NCBI GenBank assembly: GCA_040755725.1
Contig: JBFMAI010000009.1
Location: 80,768 to 144,767, forward strand
DNA from: JBFMAI01 sp040755725
GTDB lineage: Bacteria > Planctomycetota > Phycisphaerae > UBA1845 > Fen-1342
Direction of reading: 5' to 3'
Length of the DNA stretch: 64,000 nucleotides
This document shows, in pieces, positions 15,866 through 24,755 of this stretch. The notes beneath the pieces are model-generated. The model saw nothing but the letters and a program-made list of their open reading frames with translations. It was not told the origin of the DNA and made no database searches. Each line of letters opens with the position of its first letter. The first letter of the stretch is position 1. A program made the position numbers and the translations under genes.

Positions 15866-17536
15866 GTGCCCGCGTTCGCCGGCCGCCGCCTCCTGCAGGT
15901 GACTGTGGTGCCGCCGTTCCTGGTCGTCCGTTCACGTTCCGGCGTCATCGCCAACGCGGAGCTGTCCAGCCGCCCGATCACGCTGGGACGGGCGGAGACG
16001 TGCGACATCGTGCTGCCGCACGACGCGGAGGTTTCGCGGGAGCACGCGCAGGTGTGGGTGGACGAACAGGGGCGGGTGCTGGTCGCGGACAACGGTTCGA
16101 AGAACGGCACGCGCGTGGACTCGGGGGCCCCCTTTTACAACACGGTCCGCCCGGCGATGCGGTCGATCCGCATCGGGGAGTTCGAGATCGACCTGGTCGG
16201 GACCGGCCCCGTGCTGCACGAGTCGCAGCTCAACCTGTCCGCGGAGCTGCCGGTCGACCCGAATCACACGCGGTTCTTCCCCTCCAGCCGTCGGCTGGAC
16301 CTGAACCAGCAGCGCTTAACGCTGCTGATGAACCTCGCGGAGCGCATCGGCGGGGCGTTTGAGCCGAAACAGCTTCTGGAACAGGCGCTCGATGCCTGTT
16401 GCGAGGCGCTCGGCTTCGAGCGCGGGCTCATCGTGCTGAAGACCCCGCGCGGCGAGCCCGAGCTCCCCGTCACCCGGGGCTTGCGGGCGGACGCCGGCGG
16501 CCTCCCCGTGAGTCGCACGCTGGTCAACCGCGCGCTGGTGGACGGCGAGCGGGCCGTCGTCAACAACCCAGCGGTCGACCTGGCCAACGTGATGACCGAG
16601 AGCCTGGTTCGTCACCCCATCTGCTCGGCCCTGTGCGTCCCGATCATGCACCGCGATCGCATTCTGGGCGTCATCTATGGTGACCGCGTCACCCGCGGGA
16701 GTACCTACACGCCGGAAGACGTGGACTTCCTGGCCGCGATTGCGCGGCAGGTTGGGCTGGGCCTGGAGAACCTGCGGCTGTTTCAAGCGTACATGGCCGG
16801 CGAGAAGGTGCAGGCTGAGTTGCGGCAGGCGCGGCTCATTCAGCGCGGCCTGCTGCCGTCGGGGCCGTTGGCGGTCGGGCGCTTCGTGCTCGCCGGCTAC
16901 AACGAGCCGTCCGAAGCCGTCGGCGGCGACTACTTCGATTACTTCGAACTCGGGTCGCAGCGCCTCGGCGTCATCATCGCGGACGTGACCGGGCACGGGC
17001 TGCCGGCGGCCCTCGTCGCGGCCAACCTCCAGGCCGCCGTGCGTGTGGCGCTGACGGTCGATGTGCCGCTGGGCGACGTGGCTGCGGCCCTCAACCGTCT
17101 CGTGGTCACCAACACGGCGGCGAACGTCTTCATCACCGCCGTCGTCGGTCGCGTGGACGCGGCCCACGGGGTGTTCGAGTATGTCAACGCCGGACACCCG
17201 GCCCCGCTCTTGTTGCGCGGCGGCCGGGTTGATCCGCAGGCGGAGGGTCTGTCGTTGCCGTTCGGCATCGAACCGAACGAACGCTACGCCGTCGAACGCT
17301 TGGAGCTGGGGGCGGACGTGGACGGCGTCCTGTTCTTCACCGACGGTCTGACGGAAGCGGCGGACGCGGCGGGGCGGTTGCTGAACCTCGAGCCTGTCAA
17401 AGCCGCGCTGGCCGGCCTGCCGTTGCGGTCCCCGGACGCCATGCTGGCCGCCATGCTGAAGCTCGTGCACGAGCACCTCGGCGACCGGCGGAATGCGGAC
17501 GATCTGACGTTGTTGGCGCTCGGGTGCCGAGCGTGA
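15866..17536 (+). CDS. FHA-GAF-PP2C (SpoIIE/RsbU-type) phosphatase
   Basis: 556 residues in three domains. An FHA domain (residues about 25-110) has LGRAETCDIVL, SREHAQV and GSKNGT, the phosphothreonine-binding loops. A GAF domain (about 150-300) includes RHPICSALCVPI and LGVIYGDR. A PP2C/SpoIIE phosphatase (about 315-555) has the metal residues in GGDYFDYF, ADVTGHGLPAALVAA, and FTDGLTEA plus NADDLTLLAL. Proteins of this plan dephosphorylate anti-sigma-factor antagonists in partner-switching stress control; the FHA domain would bring them to Ser/Thr-kinase targets. No kinase or anti-sigma gene is next door. Start is GTG 15866; a later GTG at about 15902 is possible and would shorten it by 12 residues. 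Confidence 0.85.
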   Translation: MPAFAGRRLLQVTVVPPFLVVRSRSGVIANAELSSRPITLGRAETCDIVLPHDAEVSREHAQVWVDEQGRVLVADNGSKNGTRVDSGAPFYNTVRPAMRSIRIGEFEIDLVGTGPVLHESQLNLSAELPVDPNHTRFFPSSRRLDLNQQRLTLLMNLAERIGGAFEPKQLLEQALDACCEALGFERGLIVLKTPRGEPELPVTRGLRADAGGLPVSRTLVNRALVDGERAVVNNPAVDLANVMTESLVRHPICSALCVPIMHRDRILGVIYGDRVTRGSTYTPEDVDFLAAIARQVGLGLENLRLFQAYMAGEKVQAELRQARLIQRGLLPSGPLAVGRFVLAGYNEPSEAVGGDYFDYFELGSQRLGVIIADVTGHGLPAALVAANLQAAVRVALTVDVPLGDVAAALNRLVVTNTAANVFITAVVGRVDAAHGVFEYVNAGHPAPLLLRGGRVDPQAEGLSLPFGIEPNERYAVERLELGADVDGVLFFTDGLTEAADAAGRLLNLEPVKAALAGLPLRSPDAMLAAMLKLVHEHLGDRRNADDLTLLALGCRA

Positions 17537-17547
17537 GCGGCGCGGCG

Positions 17548-18129
17548 TCACTCGGACGGAAAGACCGCGTCGAGCGGTATCTCCAGCCGGTCCCCCTCGT
17601 GGACGTTGAGGCGGGCCAGGGTGCCGGCTTTCAGTTCCAGGGCGAACATCGCCGGCTCGATCGAGCTGAAGGTCCGCAAGGTGAGCGGGGGCATCTGCCA
17701 CGTCTTCACAATGGTGCCGTCGGCGCGGGCGAAGGCGATATCCAGCGCCGTGATCGTATTGCGCATCCAGAAGCCGCGGATCTGCTCGCTGGCGAACACG
17801 AACAACATGCCTTGGTCGTCCGCGATTTCGTCGGCGGGCACGTGCATCAGCCCCTCTTCCACGACGCCCGGACGCCGCGCGTCGAGCTCCCGCGCCAGCC
17901 ATACCCGCAGCGTGTGGTCGCCGACCGTCAACGTTGCGGTCGGCAGCGAGTCGAGTGGGTGCCTGCGTGCGGCGTCGCTGGCGCGTGAGCTGCCGCCGGG
18001 GCCCGTAGTCGGCTGCGTCGTCGCCCCGGACGGACCGCCATCGCCCGCGCGATGAACGCACTGCGTACCGGCAACGAGCATGGTCAGCGCCAGCAGCAAC
18101 AGCGACGCACGTCGTGTGTGGGCGAACAT
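17548..18129 (-). CDS. DUF192-family lipoprotein
   Basis: 193 residues with a signal ending LVAGTQC, read as a lipoprotein anchor, a Gly/Ser/Thr-rich linker, and a DUF192 domain from about residue 80. Diagnostic parts are RRPGVVEEGLMHVPAD, GMLFVFASEQIRGFWMRNT, and LDIAFARADGTIVKTWQMPP. DUF192 proteins are small beta proteins of unknown function found on the outside of membranes. Start is ATG 18127-18129; a frame 13 residues earlier exists but adds no signal feature. It converges with the phosphatase gene (11-bp gap). Confidence 0.82.
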   Translation of the reverse strand: MFAHTRRASLLLLALTMLVAGTQCVHRAGDGGPSGATTQPTTGPGGSSRASDAARRHPLDSLPTATLTVGDHTLRVWLARELDARRPGVVEEGLMHVPADEIADDQGMLFVFASEQIRGFWMRNTITALDIAFARADGTIVKTWQMPPLTLRTFSSIEPAMFALELKAGTLARLNVHEGDRLEIPLDAVFPSE

Positions 18130-18348
18130 TTGGCTGTGCTCCAGGACATACAAGCCGACCTTGCCCACACCGCCGACGGTCGGCGTGGGGGCGGCGGGGG
18201 AGCCGCGACCAGCGGCCCGCCATCCACGCCCTATGAAGCATAGAGCGGGTATGCTGTCGCGGGCAAGGACCGGCGCGGACCGTCAAGACGGCAGCGGCGC
18301 GAGCGATTCGGGCGGCGGCCTGCACCGTGCCGCCCAGGATGGCACGAC

Positions 18349-19086
18349 GTGGACGGCCTAATCAACCTCTGCAAACCCGTCGGTTTCAGCAGTGCGCAGG
18401 CGCTGGAAGAGGTGCGCCGCATCACCGGGCAGCGCAAGAGCGGTCACGCCGGCGCGCTCGACCTGCTCGCCGACGGCGTCCTGGTGCTGTGCCTGGGGCG
18501 TGCCACCAAACTTGTTGAATCACTGATGCACCAGCCGAAGCGGTATCGCGTGACGGCGCGACTGGACGTAACGAGCGCGAGCTTCGACTTGGAGCTGCCG
18601 CTCGTGAGCGTTCCCGGCACAAGGCCGCCGACGCGCCAGGAACTTCTGGCTGTGCTACGGAGCTTCGAAGGCGTCATTGAGCAAGTGCCGCCGACGAGCA
18701 GTGCGGTGAAAGTGGGCGGCCGATCGGCGTACGAGCTGACGCGTGCGGGACGGCCGCCGACGTTGGCCGCCCGCCCCGTTCGGATCGACTGGATTGTCGT
18801 GCGCGGTTACGAATGGCCGGCACTGGAGTTTGATATGTGCTGCGGGCGTGGCACGTACGTCCGCTCATTGATCCGCGATCTGGGGATTCGCCTGGAGACG
18901 GGTGGCTGCCTGACCGCGCTGCGCCGGTTGGCGGTCGGGCCCCTTCACGTTGATCAAGCGTGGACGCTTGCCCAGTTGGCCGCCGACCCCGGGGGTGCCC
19001 TGATTCCGCTTGACGAAGCCCGAACGCTGCTTGCGGCCGCGCCACCCACGTTACCGCGCCCGCTCGAAGAGAGCGGCAGTCCGTAG
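18349..19086 (+). CDS. truB: tRNA pseudouridine-55 synthase TruB
   Basis: 245 residues, about 60 fewer than E. coli TruB because the C-terminal PUA-like part is short. Family motifs are KSGHAGALDLLADGVLVLC, holding the catalytic Asp in GALD, QVPPTSSAVKVGGRSAYEL, and CGRGTYVRSLIRDLG. Two usually constant residues differ: GTLDPLATG is GALDLLADG here. The enzyme makes pseudouridine 55 in the T-loop of tRNAs. The start is GTG 18349 near the beginning of motif I (LINLCKPVGFSS); it is not linked to infB/rbfA, its usual partners. Confidence 0.88.
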   Translation: MDGLINLCKPVGFSSAQALEEVRRITGQRKSGHAGALDLLADGVLVLCLGRATKLVESLMHQPKRYRVTARLDVTSASFDLELPLVSVPGTRPPTRQELLAVLRSFEGVIEQVPPTSSAVKVGGRSAYELTRAGRPPTLAARPVRIDWIVVRGYEWPALEFDMCCGRGTYVRSLIRDLGIRLETGGCLTALRRLAVGPLHVDQAWTLAQLAADPGGALIPLDEARTLLAAAPPTLPRPLEESGSP

Positions 19087-19101
19087 CGTATGATGCGGAG
19101 T

Positions 19102-19127
19102 GGGAGGGCGGGCCTCCCAGCGAGGCG
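19102..19127 (+). repeat. Family 1 element, partial copy G
   Basis: Only the first 26 bp of the 75-bp element are left (GGGAGGGCGGGCCTCCCAGC...), then the sequence departs. It lies 16 bp after the truB stop. Confidence 0.65.
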
Positions 19128-19222
19128 CAGGACTTGTCCACACGACGGATTTACGCCACACTAACACCGGCCTGAACAAGCTTCGGTACGCTCGTGGCCG
19201 GTGCTCGGCCGAGCAACAGCTT

Positions 19223-19245
19223 GCGGCATGCGCGGCGCATGCCGC
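19223..19245. repeat. 23-bp perfect palindrome
   Basis: GCGGCATGCGC (19223-19233) and GCGCATGCCGC (19235-19245) are exact complements around one G. It lies in the leader of the 19319 gene and could be a protein site or an RNA hairpin. Confidence 0.5.
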
Positions 19246-19318
19246 CTCACGTGCTCAAATGGAAGCACCGAAGCTGGGCGCATGTCCGGCGAGACACCGT
19301 GGTATAGGGAGCGCGACG

Positions 19319-19651
19319 TTGAGCAGTCAACGCATCAAGCTCATCGTGGTCAGCGTCATCGCCTTGGTGGCGACCGGGGTCGCGCTGCACCGCGCGCAGC
19401 CCAAAGGGCGGTTGCCGGACGACATCAACTTCGTCTGCGCCGCCACGGGCCAAACGTACAAGCTGGACCGTCATGAAGTGACGCGCATTCCCGCGCAGAA
19501 CCCTAAGACGGGAGAGTACACGCTGTTTCCGTGCTACGTGGCCGACGGGGTCTTGCAGGTCAGCTCCCGCCACGCGGGCGGCTTGACCGGACTTGGGGAG
19601 AAGAACCGCTATGTCGATCCGGAGACGCTGGCGGTCCGCCCGCCGCCGTGA
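19319..19651 (+). CDS. Small membrane-anchored protein of pseudopilin locus
   Basis: 110 residues with one N-terminal membrane helix (KLIVVSVIALVATGVALH) and a soluble part with INFVCAATGQTYKLDR and FPCYVADG, containing Cys residues that may form a disulfide or bind metal. I do not recognise the family. Start: TTG at 19319-19321 with AGGGAG 7 nt upstream; upstream codons in the frame are not protein-like. The gene overlaps the start of the next pseudopilin by about 40 nt, so the two are coupled. A part in pilin assembly or secretion is inferred from this coupling alone. Confidence 0.6.
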   Translation: MSSQRIKLIVVSVIALVATGVALHRAQPKGRLPDDINFVCAATGQTYKLDRHEVTRIPAQNPKTGEYTLFPCYVADGVLQVSSRHAGGLTGLGEKNRYVDPETLAVRPPP

Positions 19652-20723
19652 TTGGCCGGCCGGGGCGTTCACGCTCATTGAATTGCTGGTCGTGGTGGCC
19701 ATCCTGGCCGTCCTGATGTCGATCCTGCTGCCGAGCCTGGGCGCAGCGCGTGAGCAGGCCCGGGCCGCCGTTTGTGCTCAGCACCTGCGCCAGTTCGGCA
19801 ATGCGCTGCAAGGCTACGCCACCGAGAATCAGGACTGGATTCCCGGGACCAACACCACCGGCGTTGCCGTCAAAGCGAAGCGGATGTCGTGGGGGGCGGA
19901 TATCGGGCAGCTCTTCCAATCGCGGCTGCCGGTGCAGCCGTTCGATTGGATGACGCCGCTGCTGGCCTACGCGACGGAATTGCCGGCGGTCCGGGCGGAC
20001 CGCTTCAAGTTCCTGCTCGAGAAGTTTCGTTGCCCGTCGCAGTTCTATCCCTCAGTTGTTTATGAGTTCAGCAGCGGTCCGGACATCAACGACTTTTTCG
20101 AGCGCTCCCCGTGGCCGGCGATCAGCTACTTGATGTCGGTCCATTTTCAGTACGTCGGCCAGAACAACAAGCGCGTGCTCGGCTACCTGGACCACCCGAC
20201 GCTGACCGTGCCGATCCCGGCGGAGGCGGCGGACCCGCAATGGGAGGTGCTGGTAAGGAAGTTCGACCCGCGCATCGACCTTGTCGGTCCGGCGGCGAGC
20301 AAGGTGTTCGTCGCCGACGGCACGCGATTTCTCGACGAAAGCCTGACCCTGGATCACGACGTGTCCGTATTGCCCCAGGTGTTCGGTTCGTTCACCTCCG
20401 CCGGCGCGTGGTGGGCCGGGGACCGCGCGTACGGTGTGCGCCGTGGCTCACGGAACTGGGACAACCGGCCGGTGAACGCGGGCTCCAAGGGCGATGGCCA
20501 GAACCTGCCGATTTCGTATCGTCACGGTCGCCAGCAGGGCGTGCTGTCCGGTGATGCCCGCGACAACCGGGGCGAGATCAACGCCGTGTACTTCGACGGG
20601 CACGTCGAGCGGCTGAACGATCGGCGGTCGCGCGACGCCCACCTATGGTACCCGTCGGGGGCCGTGGTCAAGAAACCGATGGAGGGCATGACCAGCCTGC
20701 CGATGGACTTCGTGATTCCCTGA
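19611..20723 (+). CDS. Type II secretion pseudopilin-like protein (planctomycete type)
   Basis: 370 residues. It starts with a short basic leader and then GAFTLIELLVVVAILAVL, the prepilin peptidase site (Gly-Ala-Phe) with Glu at position 5 of the mature helix. The C-terminal part has GEINAVYFDGHVERL, a block seen in the large planctomycete family of DUF1559-like pseudopilins. The function of these is unknown: the family is large in planctomycetes and probably forms or cargoes type II secretion-like fibres. The ATG at 19611 has GGGAGAAG upstream and overlaps the preceding small gene. Confidence 0.85.
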   Translation: MSIRRRWRSARRRDWPAGAFTLIELLVVVAILAVLMSILLPSLGAAREQARAAVCAQHLRQFGNALQGYATENQDWIPGTNTTGVAVKAKRMSWGADIGQLFQSRLPVQPFDWMTPLLAYATELPAVRADRFKFLLEKFRCPSQFYPSVVYEFSSGPDINDFFERSPWPAISYLMSVHFQYVGQNNKRVLGYLDHPTLTVPIPAEAADPQWEVLVRKFDPRIDLVGPAASKVFVADGTRFLDESLTLDHDVSVLPQVFGSFTSAGAWWAGDRAYGVRRGSRNWDNRPVNAGSKGDGQNLPISYRHGRQQGVLSGDARDNRGEINAVYFDGHVERLNDRRSRDAHLWYPSGAVVKKPMEGMTSLPMDFVIP

Positions 20724-20803
20724 GGGGGCCTCGGCCGCGCGGCCGTCGTTCGGTCGCGTCGCGGCTGGTGAAAGAAGCGTAGTTCTTGTGTCAGAGCACC
20801 TAA

Positions 20804-20862
20804 CAGCACTCTGGGGCACGGGCTCTCAGCCCGTGTTTCACCGGCAGCAGAGCCGGTGCCCC
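20804..20862 (+). repeat. Double-hairpin repeat (family 3), copy 1
   Basis: 59 bp with two hairpins: GCACGGGCTCTCAGCCCGTG and CACCGGCAGCAGAGCCGGTG. It matches the reverse complement of 57214-57272 at 49 of 59 positions. It lies between the pseudopilin gene and the dockerin-type gene. Confidence 0.85.
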
Positions 20863-20905
20863 GCAGTTGTGTCCGCGGCACTTAGCCAAGAAGGAGGTCG
20901 AGAAA

Positions 20906-23074
20906 ATGAAGCGTACTCTGTCTCTGTGTCTTCTCGTGGGGCTGGGGTGCCTGGGCCCCGTCGTCGGACAAGACAGCACGTCGATCGCAACCGCGATCGG
21001 CGACGCCGTCTTTTGCACCGATCCAGCTGAGCAGCGCAACACCTACGTGGTGGACACGCAGACGTTCACCAGCAGTTGGGGGCAAAGCTACCGCGTCGCC
21101 CCGTTGGTCAAGAGCAGCAAGACCGGGTGGACGTACCTGAACGCCCTCATCAGTGCCCAGGGCATCAGCAACACCCAGCTTGCGAATGAGCCGTTTCCGT
21201 TCAACAGCTACGCCCTGTGGACCGCCCCGAGCTACGGCGTGAACGCCGGGTTCAATCTCCCGCCGACGCAGAGCGTCAATACGACCGGTTGGCGCGGGAA
21301 CCAGTTCGCGGTCGGATTTCTTGACTACGGCCGCGCCGACGGCGGCTCCAACGCCAACGCCAGCAACATCACCGGCGCCGTCGTCAACTACAAGCCGGAG
21401 GAGCCGCACCGGCTGTACGTCACTCGCGTCCAGGCCGCGGTCAACATCGACGACGTGCTCAACGTGGGCGAGCAAGGGCGGGCCGCGTTCGGCTTCGGCG
21501 GCGTGGACTCGCACGGCAACGTCCACTTCCGCGGCGACGATTTCAATGCCAATGGGTTGAACCCGCTGGTTGGTGAGCACTATTTCCGGGTGAACCTGCT
21601 GCGGCGCAACCCGGCGGTGTACAACCTGATCGACGCGGCGGGCTCAAAGATGGACCCCTTCCCGGCCACCTGCTGGGTCATGGACTGTTTCGCCTGCACC
21701 GCCTACAACGATACCCACAGTTGTCCGACGATTCTGCCGCAGCAGCTTGGCGGACCGCGGGTCCTCGGGGCGGATTTCAACGCCAACTACGTTTACGAGT
21801 CCGCCGGCTGTCCGAACCCGTCCGTCGTGCGCACCCCGGCGCACCTGGTCGCTCTCAATCAGCGCGGCGGCGTCAGCTTCAGCCACCGGCTGAACTGCGG
21901 GGATGGCGTCGGCACCGCGGGCATGGTCGCGCTCGATGCCGCGGGCAAGTCGCGCGTCCTGAACCTGTGGCGCGTCAAGGCCGACGGCAGTGTCGTGGCG
22001 GGCTCCCCCATCGCCCTGGATCCCACGTCCAAACTCGGGCTGCCTGGCGGCGCGTTCGACGGGTACCACGGTACGCACGCCTTTAATGGCGGCAACGGGC
22101 TGGTCGCCATCGGCCGCGACCACCAGGGGCGTGGTCTCGCCGCCGCGACCTGGTACAAGGACGGCACGCAGACGGACGAGGAGAACATGGTCCTCGTCGC
22201 GCGGTTCAATTGCGCCGACCCCAACCCGGCCAATGCCGAGTGGACGATCGCGGCCGAGGCCACGATCGAGAATCGCACGCCGATCCTCAACGGTCCCGGC
22301 GGTCAGGCGGTCGGGCAGTTGGCACGGCGGCTGGTGGGTGGCAACTACGTCGGGCCGTCGATCTCCGCCCCGGCGCTGGACGCGGCCGGCAACCTGTACT
22401 TCTTGGCGGTGTGTGAGATGTTCGCCACGCCGGCGAATTACTTCGCGTACAGCCTTGTGCGGGCCGTGTACAACCCCGCCACGTTTACGTATGAACTGGA
22501 GTTGCTGCTGGAGAGCGGTTCGGCGACCGAGCCCTTCGGCCTCGTCGTCCGCGGGTTGAACTCGGACACCGACTACAAGGTCACGTACCTGACGCTCGCC
22601 TACACCAGCGGCCATTCGTCCGGCTCGCTCTTCTCTGGCAACGTCCTGCAAACCGGCTTCAACAACCTGGACGTCAGCACGATGAGCACCGCCGATCCGC
22701 GGACCCTCGGCGGCCTGGTCCTCAATGCGACCATCGTCTACGACGTGAACCGCGACGGCGTGTTCAACCCGGTCGTCGGTGGGCCGGATGAGCCCTACTC
22801 GGTACTGCTGTACATCGGCGCCGACGACAGCGGCCCGACCATCTGCCGCGGCGACCTGAACTGCGACGGGGTCATTGGCTTCGGCGACATCAACCCCTTC
22901 GTGCTCGCGCTGTCCAACTGGCCGGAGTGGCTGGCCCAGTACCCGCACTGCCCGCCGGAGAACGCCGACGTCAACGGCGACGGGCAGTATGGCGGGTCGC
23001 AGGGCTTCGGCGACATCAACCCCTTCGTGGCCTTGCTTGCTTCCGGCGGCGGCCAGCCGATCCCGTGCCCGTAG
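20906..23074 (+). CDS. Secreted protein with dockerin-like C-terminus
   Basis: 722 residues with a signal peptide (MKRTLSLCLLVGLGCLGP, cleaved near VVGQD) and a long beta-rich body with Asn/Gly turns. The end has two Ca2+-loop repeats, GDLNCDGVIGFGDINPFV and ADVNGDGQYGGSQGFGDI, dockerin-type sequence as found at the ends of many planctomycete exported proteins. No enzyme motif is seen in the body; CGDGVGTAGMVALDAAGKSR and GPSISAPALDAAGNLYFL hint at a beta-propeller. The ATG at 20906 has AAGGAGGT 7 nt ahead. It lies after the pseudopilin gene, so it could be a secretion cargo, but that is only suggested by position. Confidence 0.8.
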   Translation: MKRTLSLCLLVGLGCLGPVVGQDSTSIATAIGDAVFCTDPAEQRNTYVVDTQTFTSSWGQSYRVAPLVKSSKTGWTYLNALISAQGISNTQLANEPFPFNSYALWTAPSYGVNAGFNLPPTQSVNTTGWRGNQFAVGFLDYGRADGGSNANASNITGAVVNYKPEEPHRLYVTRVQAAVNIDDVLNVGEQGRAAFGFGGVDSHGNVHFRGDDFNANGLNPLVGEHYFRVNLLRRNPAVYNLIDAAGSKMDPFPATCWVMDCFACTAYNDTHSCPTILPQQLGGPRVLGADFNANYVYESAGCPNPSVVRTPAHLVALNQRGGVSFSHRLNCGDGVGTAGMVALDAAGKSRVLNLWRVKADGSVVAGSPIALDPTSKLGLPGGAFDGYHGTHAFNGGNGLVAIGRDHQGRGLAAATWYKDGTQTDEENMVLVARFNCADPNPANAEWTIAAEATIENRTPILNGPGGQAVGQLARRLVGGNYVGPSISAPALDAAGNLYFLAVCEMFATPANYFAYSLVRAVYNPATFTYELELLLESGSATEPFGLVVRGLNSDTDYKVTYLTLAYTSGHSSGSLFSGNVLQTGFNNLDVSTMSTADPRTLGGLVLNATIVYDVNRDGVFNPVVGGPDEPYSVLLYIGADDSGPTICRGDLNCDGVIGFGDINPFVLALSNWPEWLAQYPHCPPENADVNGDGQYGGSQGFGDINPFVALLASGGGQPIPCP

Positions 23075-23145
23075 GCCGGTCGCCCAGGGCCCTGATGGGC
23101 GGGCCGTAGCAGTCCGCGGAGAAACGGCCGGAGGCGGTTGACTCC

Positions 23146-23191
23146 GTAGCGCCGGACCGGAGCTTGCCCGCCGTGGCGGGAGTCCGGCGTC
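23146..23191. repeat. Palindromic repeat family 2, copy 2
   Basis: Reverse complement of 4088-4133 with 45 of 46 positions equal. It lies between the dockerin-type gene and the acyl-CoA dehydrogenase. The surrounding 272-bp gap shows no gene. Confidence 0.85.
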
Positions 23192-23346
23192 CTCGGGTTT
23201 GCCGGTGTGGCGGCGCTGGACTCGGGGGTTCGGCGCCGCAACCTCTCAACGGCCTGGTAAGCACCAACGCACCGGAAAGACGTCGGCGCCCGCGGCGGTC
23301 GGCTCCGTCGCGGGCGCTGCGTGCTTGAGCATGGCGGGATCGAGCG

Positions 23347-24513
23347 TCAGAACGCGTGTTCGCCGGTGATTTCGCGGCCGACGATGAGTTGGTGGATGGT
23401 CTCGGTGCCCTCGTAGGTAATGACGCTTTCCATGTTCAGCGCGTGGCGGATCGGGCAGCACTCGACGGAGATGCCGCCGGCGCCGAGCAGGTCGCGGGCC
23501 TCGCGGGCGACGTCGAGGGCCATGCGCACGGTGTTCCACTTGGCCAGGCAGACCTGCGAATAGCTCATCTTGTCCTGGTCCTTCAGCCGCCCAAGCTGCC
23601 AAACCAGCAATTGCGACGTGGTGATACGGCGGACCATGTTCGCCAGCCGCTGCTGGATGAGCTGCTTGTGGACCAGGGTCTCGCCGAACAGGACGCGCTG
23701 CCGGGCGAACGCCAGCGCCTCGCGGTAGCACGCCTGGGCCGCGCCGACGGCGCCCCAGGCGATGCCGTAGCGGGCCTGGGTCAGGCAGCTCAGCGGCGCG
23801 CTGAGGCCCTCGGCCTTGGGCAGGCGGTTGCGGTCGGGCACGCGGCAGTTGTCGAAGAAAAGCTCCGACGTGATCGACGCCCGCAGCGAAAACTTGTGTT
23901 TGATGTCGCTGGAGGTGTAGCCGGGCGTTCCCTTCTCAACCAGGAACCCGCGGATGCCCTCGTCGGTCATGGCCCACACCACCGCCACGTCCGCGAGCGT
24001 GCCGTTGGTGATCCACATCTTGGCGCCGTTGATGACCCAGTCGCCGCCGCTTTTCTTGGCGTGTGTCTTCATCGTGCCGGGGTCGGAGCCGCCGTCGGGC
24101 TCGGTGAGGCCGAAGCAGCCCACGGCCTTGGCCTGGGCCATCGCCGGCAGCCAGCGCTGTTTCTGCTCCTCCGAGCCGTAGCGGTGGATCGGGTACATGC
24201 ACAGCCCGCTCTGCACGGAACCGAAGCTGCGCAGCCCGCTGTCGCCGCGCTCCAGCTCCTGCATGATGAGCCCGTAGGCCACGTTGGACAGCCCGGCGCA
24301 GCCGTAGTCGTGCAGGGTGGCGCCGAAGATACCCAGCTCGGCCATCTCGGGCACCAGTTCTAGCGGAAAACGCTCGTGTTCGAAGCAGTCGGCGATGATC
24401 GGCAGCACGCGTTCGTCGACCCAGCGGGCCACGGTCGCCTGGACTTGCCGCTCATCGTCGGTCAGCAGCTCGTCCAGCAACATGAAATCGGGGGCGTCAG
24501 TATTCGGCTTCAC
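23347..24513 (-). CDS. gcdH: Glutaryl-CoA dehydrogenase-like acyl-CoA dehydrogenase
   Basis: 388 residues, the normal size for this family. It follows glutaryl-CoA dehydrogenase closely: YGCAGLSNVAYGLIMQELER, the substrate-binding Arg in GLRSFGSVQSGL, the FAD-binding CFGLTEPDGGSDPGTMKT, and the catalytic Glu in YEGTETIHQLIVGREITG. The enzyme oxidises and decarboxylates glutaryl-CoA to crotonyl-CoA in lysine/tryptophan breakdown, passing electrons to ETF. The start is GTG 24511-24513 preceded by GCGGGAGATC; an earlier frame extends upstream but contains no domain part. No pathway partner is adjacent. The specific substrate is inferred from similarity. Confidence 0.82.
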   Translation of the reverse strand: MKPNTDAPDFMLLDELLTDDERQVQATVARWVDERVLPIIADCFEHERFPLELVPEMAELGIFGATLHDYGCAGLSNVAYGLIMQELERGDSGLRSFGSVQSGLCMYPIHRYGSEEQKQRWLPAMAQAKAVGCFGLTEPDGGSDPGTMKTHAKKSGGDWVINGAKMWITNGTLADVAVVWAMTDEGIRGFLVEKGTPGYTSSDIKHKFSLRASITSELFFDNCRVPDRNRLPKAEGLSAPLSCLTQARYGIAWGAVGAAQACYREALAFARQRVLFGETLVHKQLIQQRLANMVRRITTSQLLVWQLGRLKDQDKMSYSQVCLAKWNTVRMALDVAREARDLLGAGGISVECCPIRHALNMESVITYEGTETIHQLIVGREITGEHAF

Positions 24514-24755
24514 CTGGCTGATCTCCCGCGGGGGCCGGACCACACAAGCCACAACCTGCCCGCGCCACGCCCGACTCCGGGCATCGTCGCGCGGGCTGGC
24601 GCAAGCGGCCGGCTTCCCGAGTCCCTTCGGAGTATACCGGGGGACCCGGCCGCCGGCCAAGCGACGCCCTTTGGCCCTTGATGCCGGCCGCCGGGCGAAC
24701 TACAACGCCCCGGGGCCCCGTGCGACCGCGGGGCCGCCGAACCGTCGAGAGCGGT

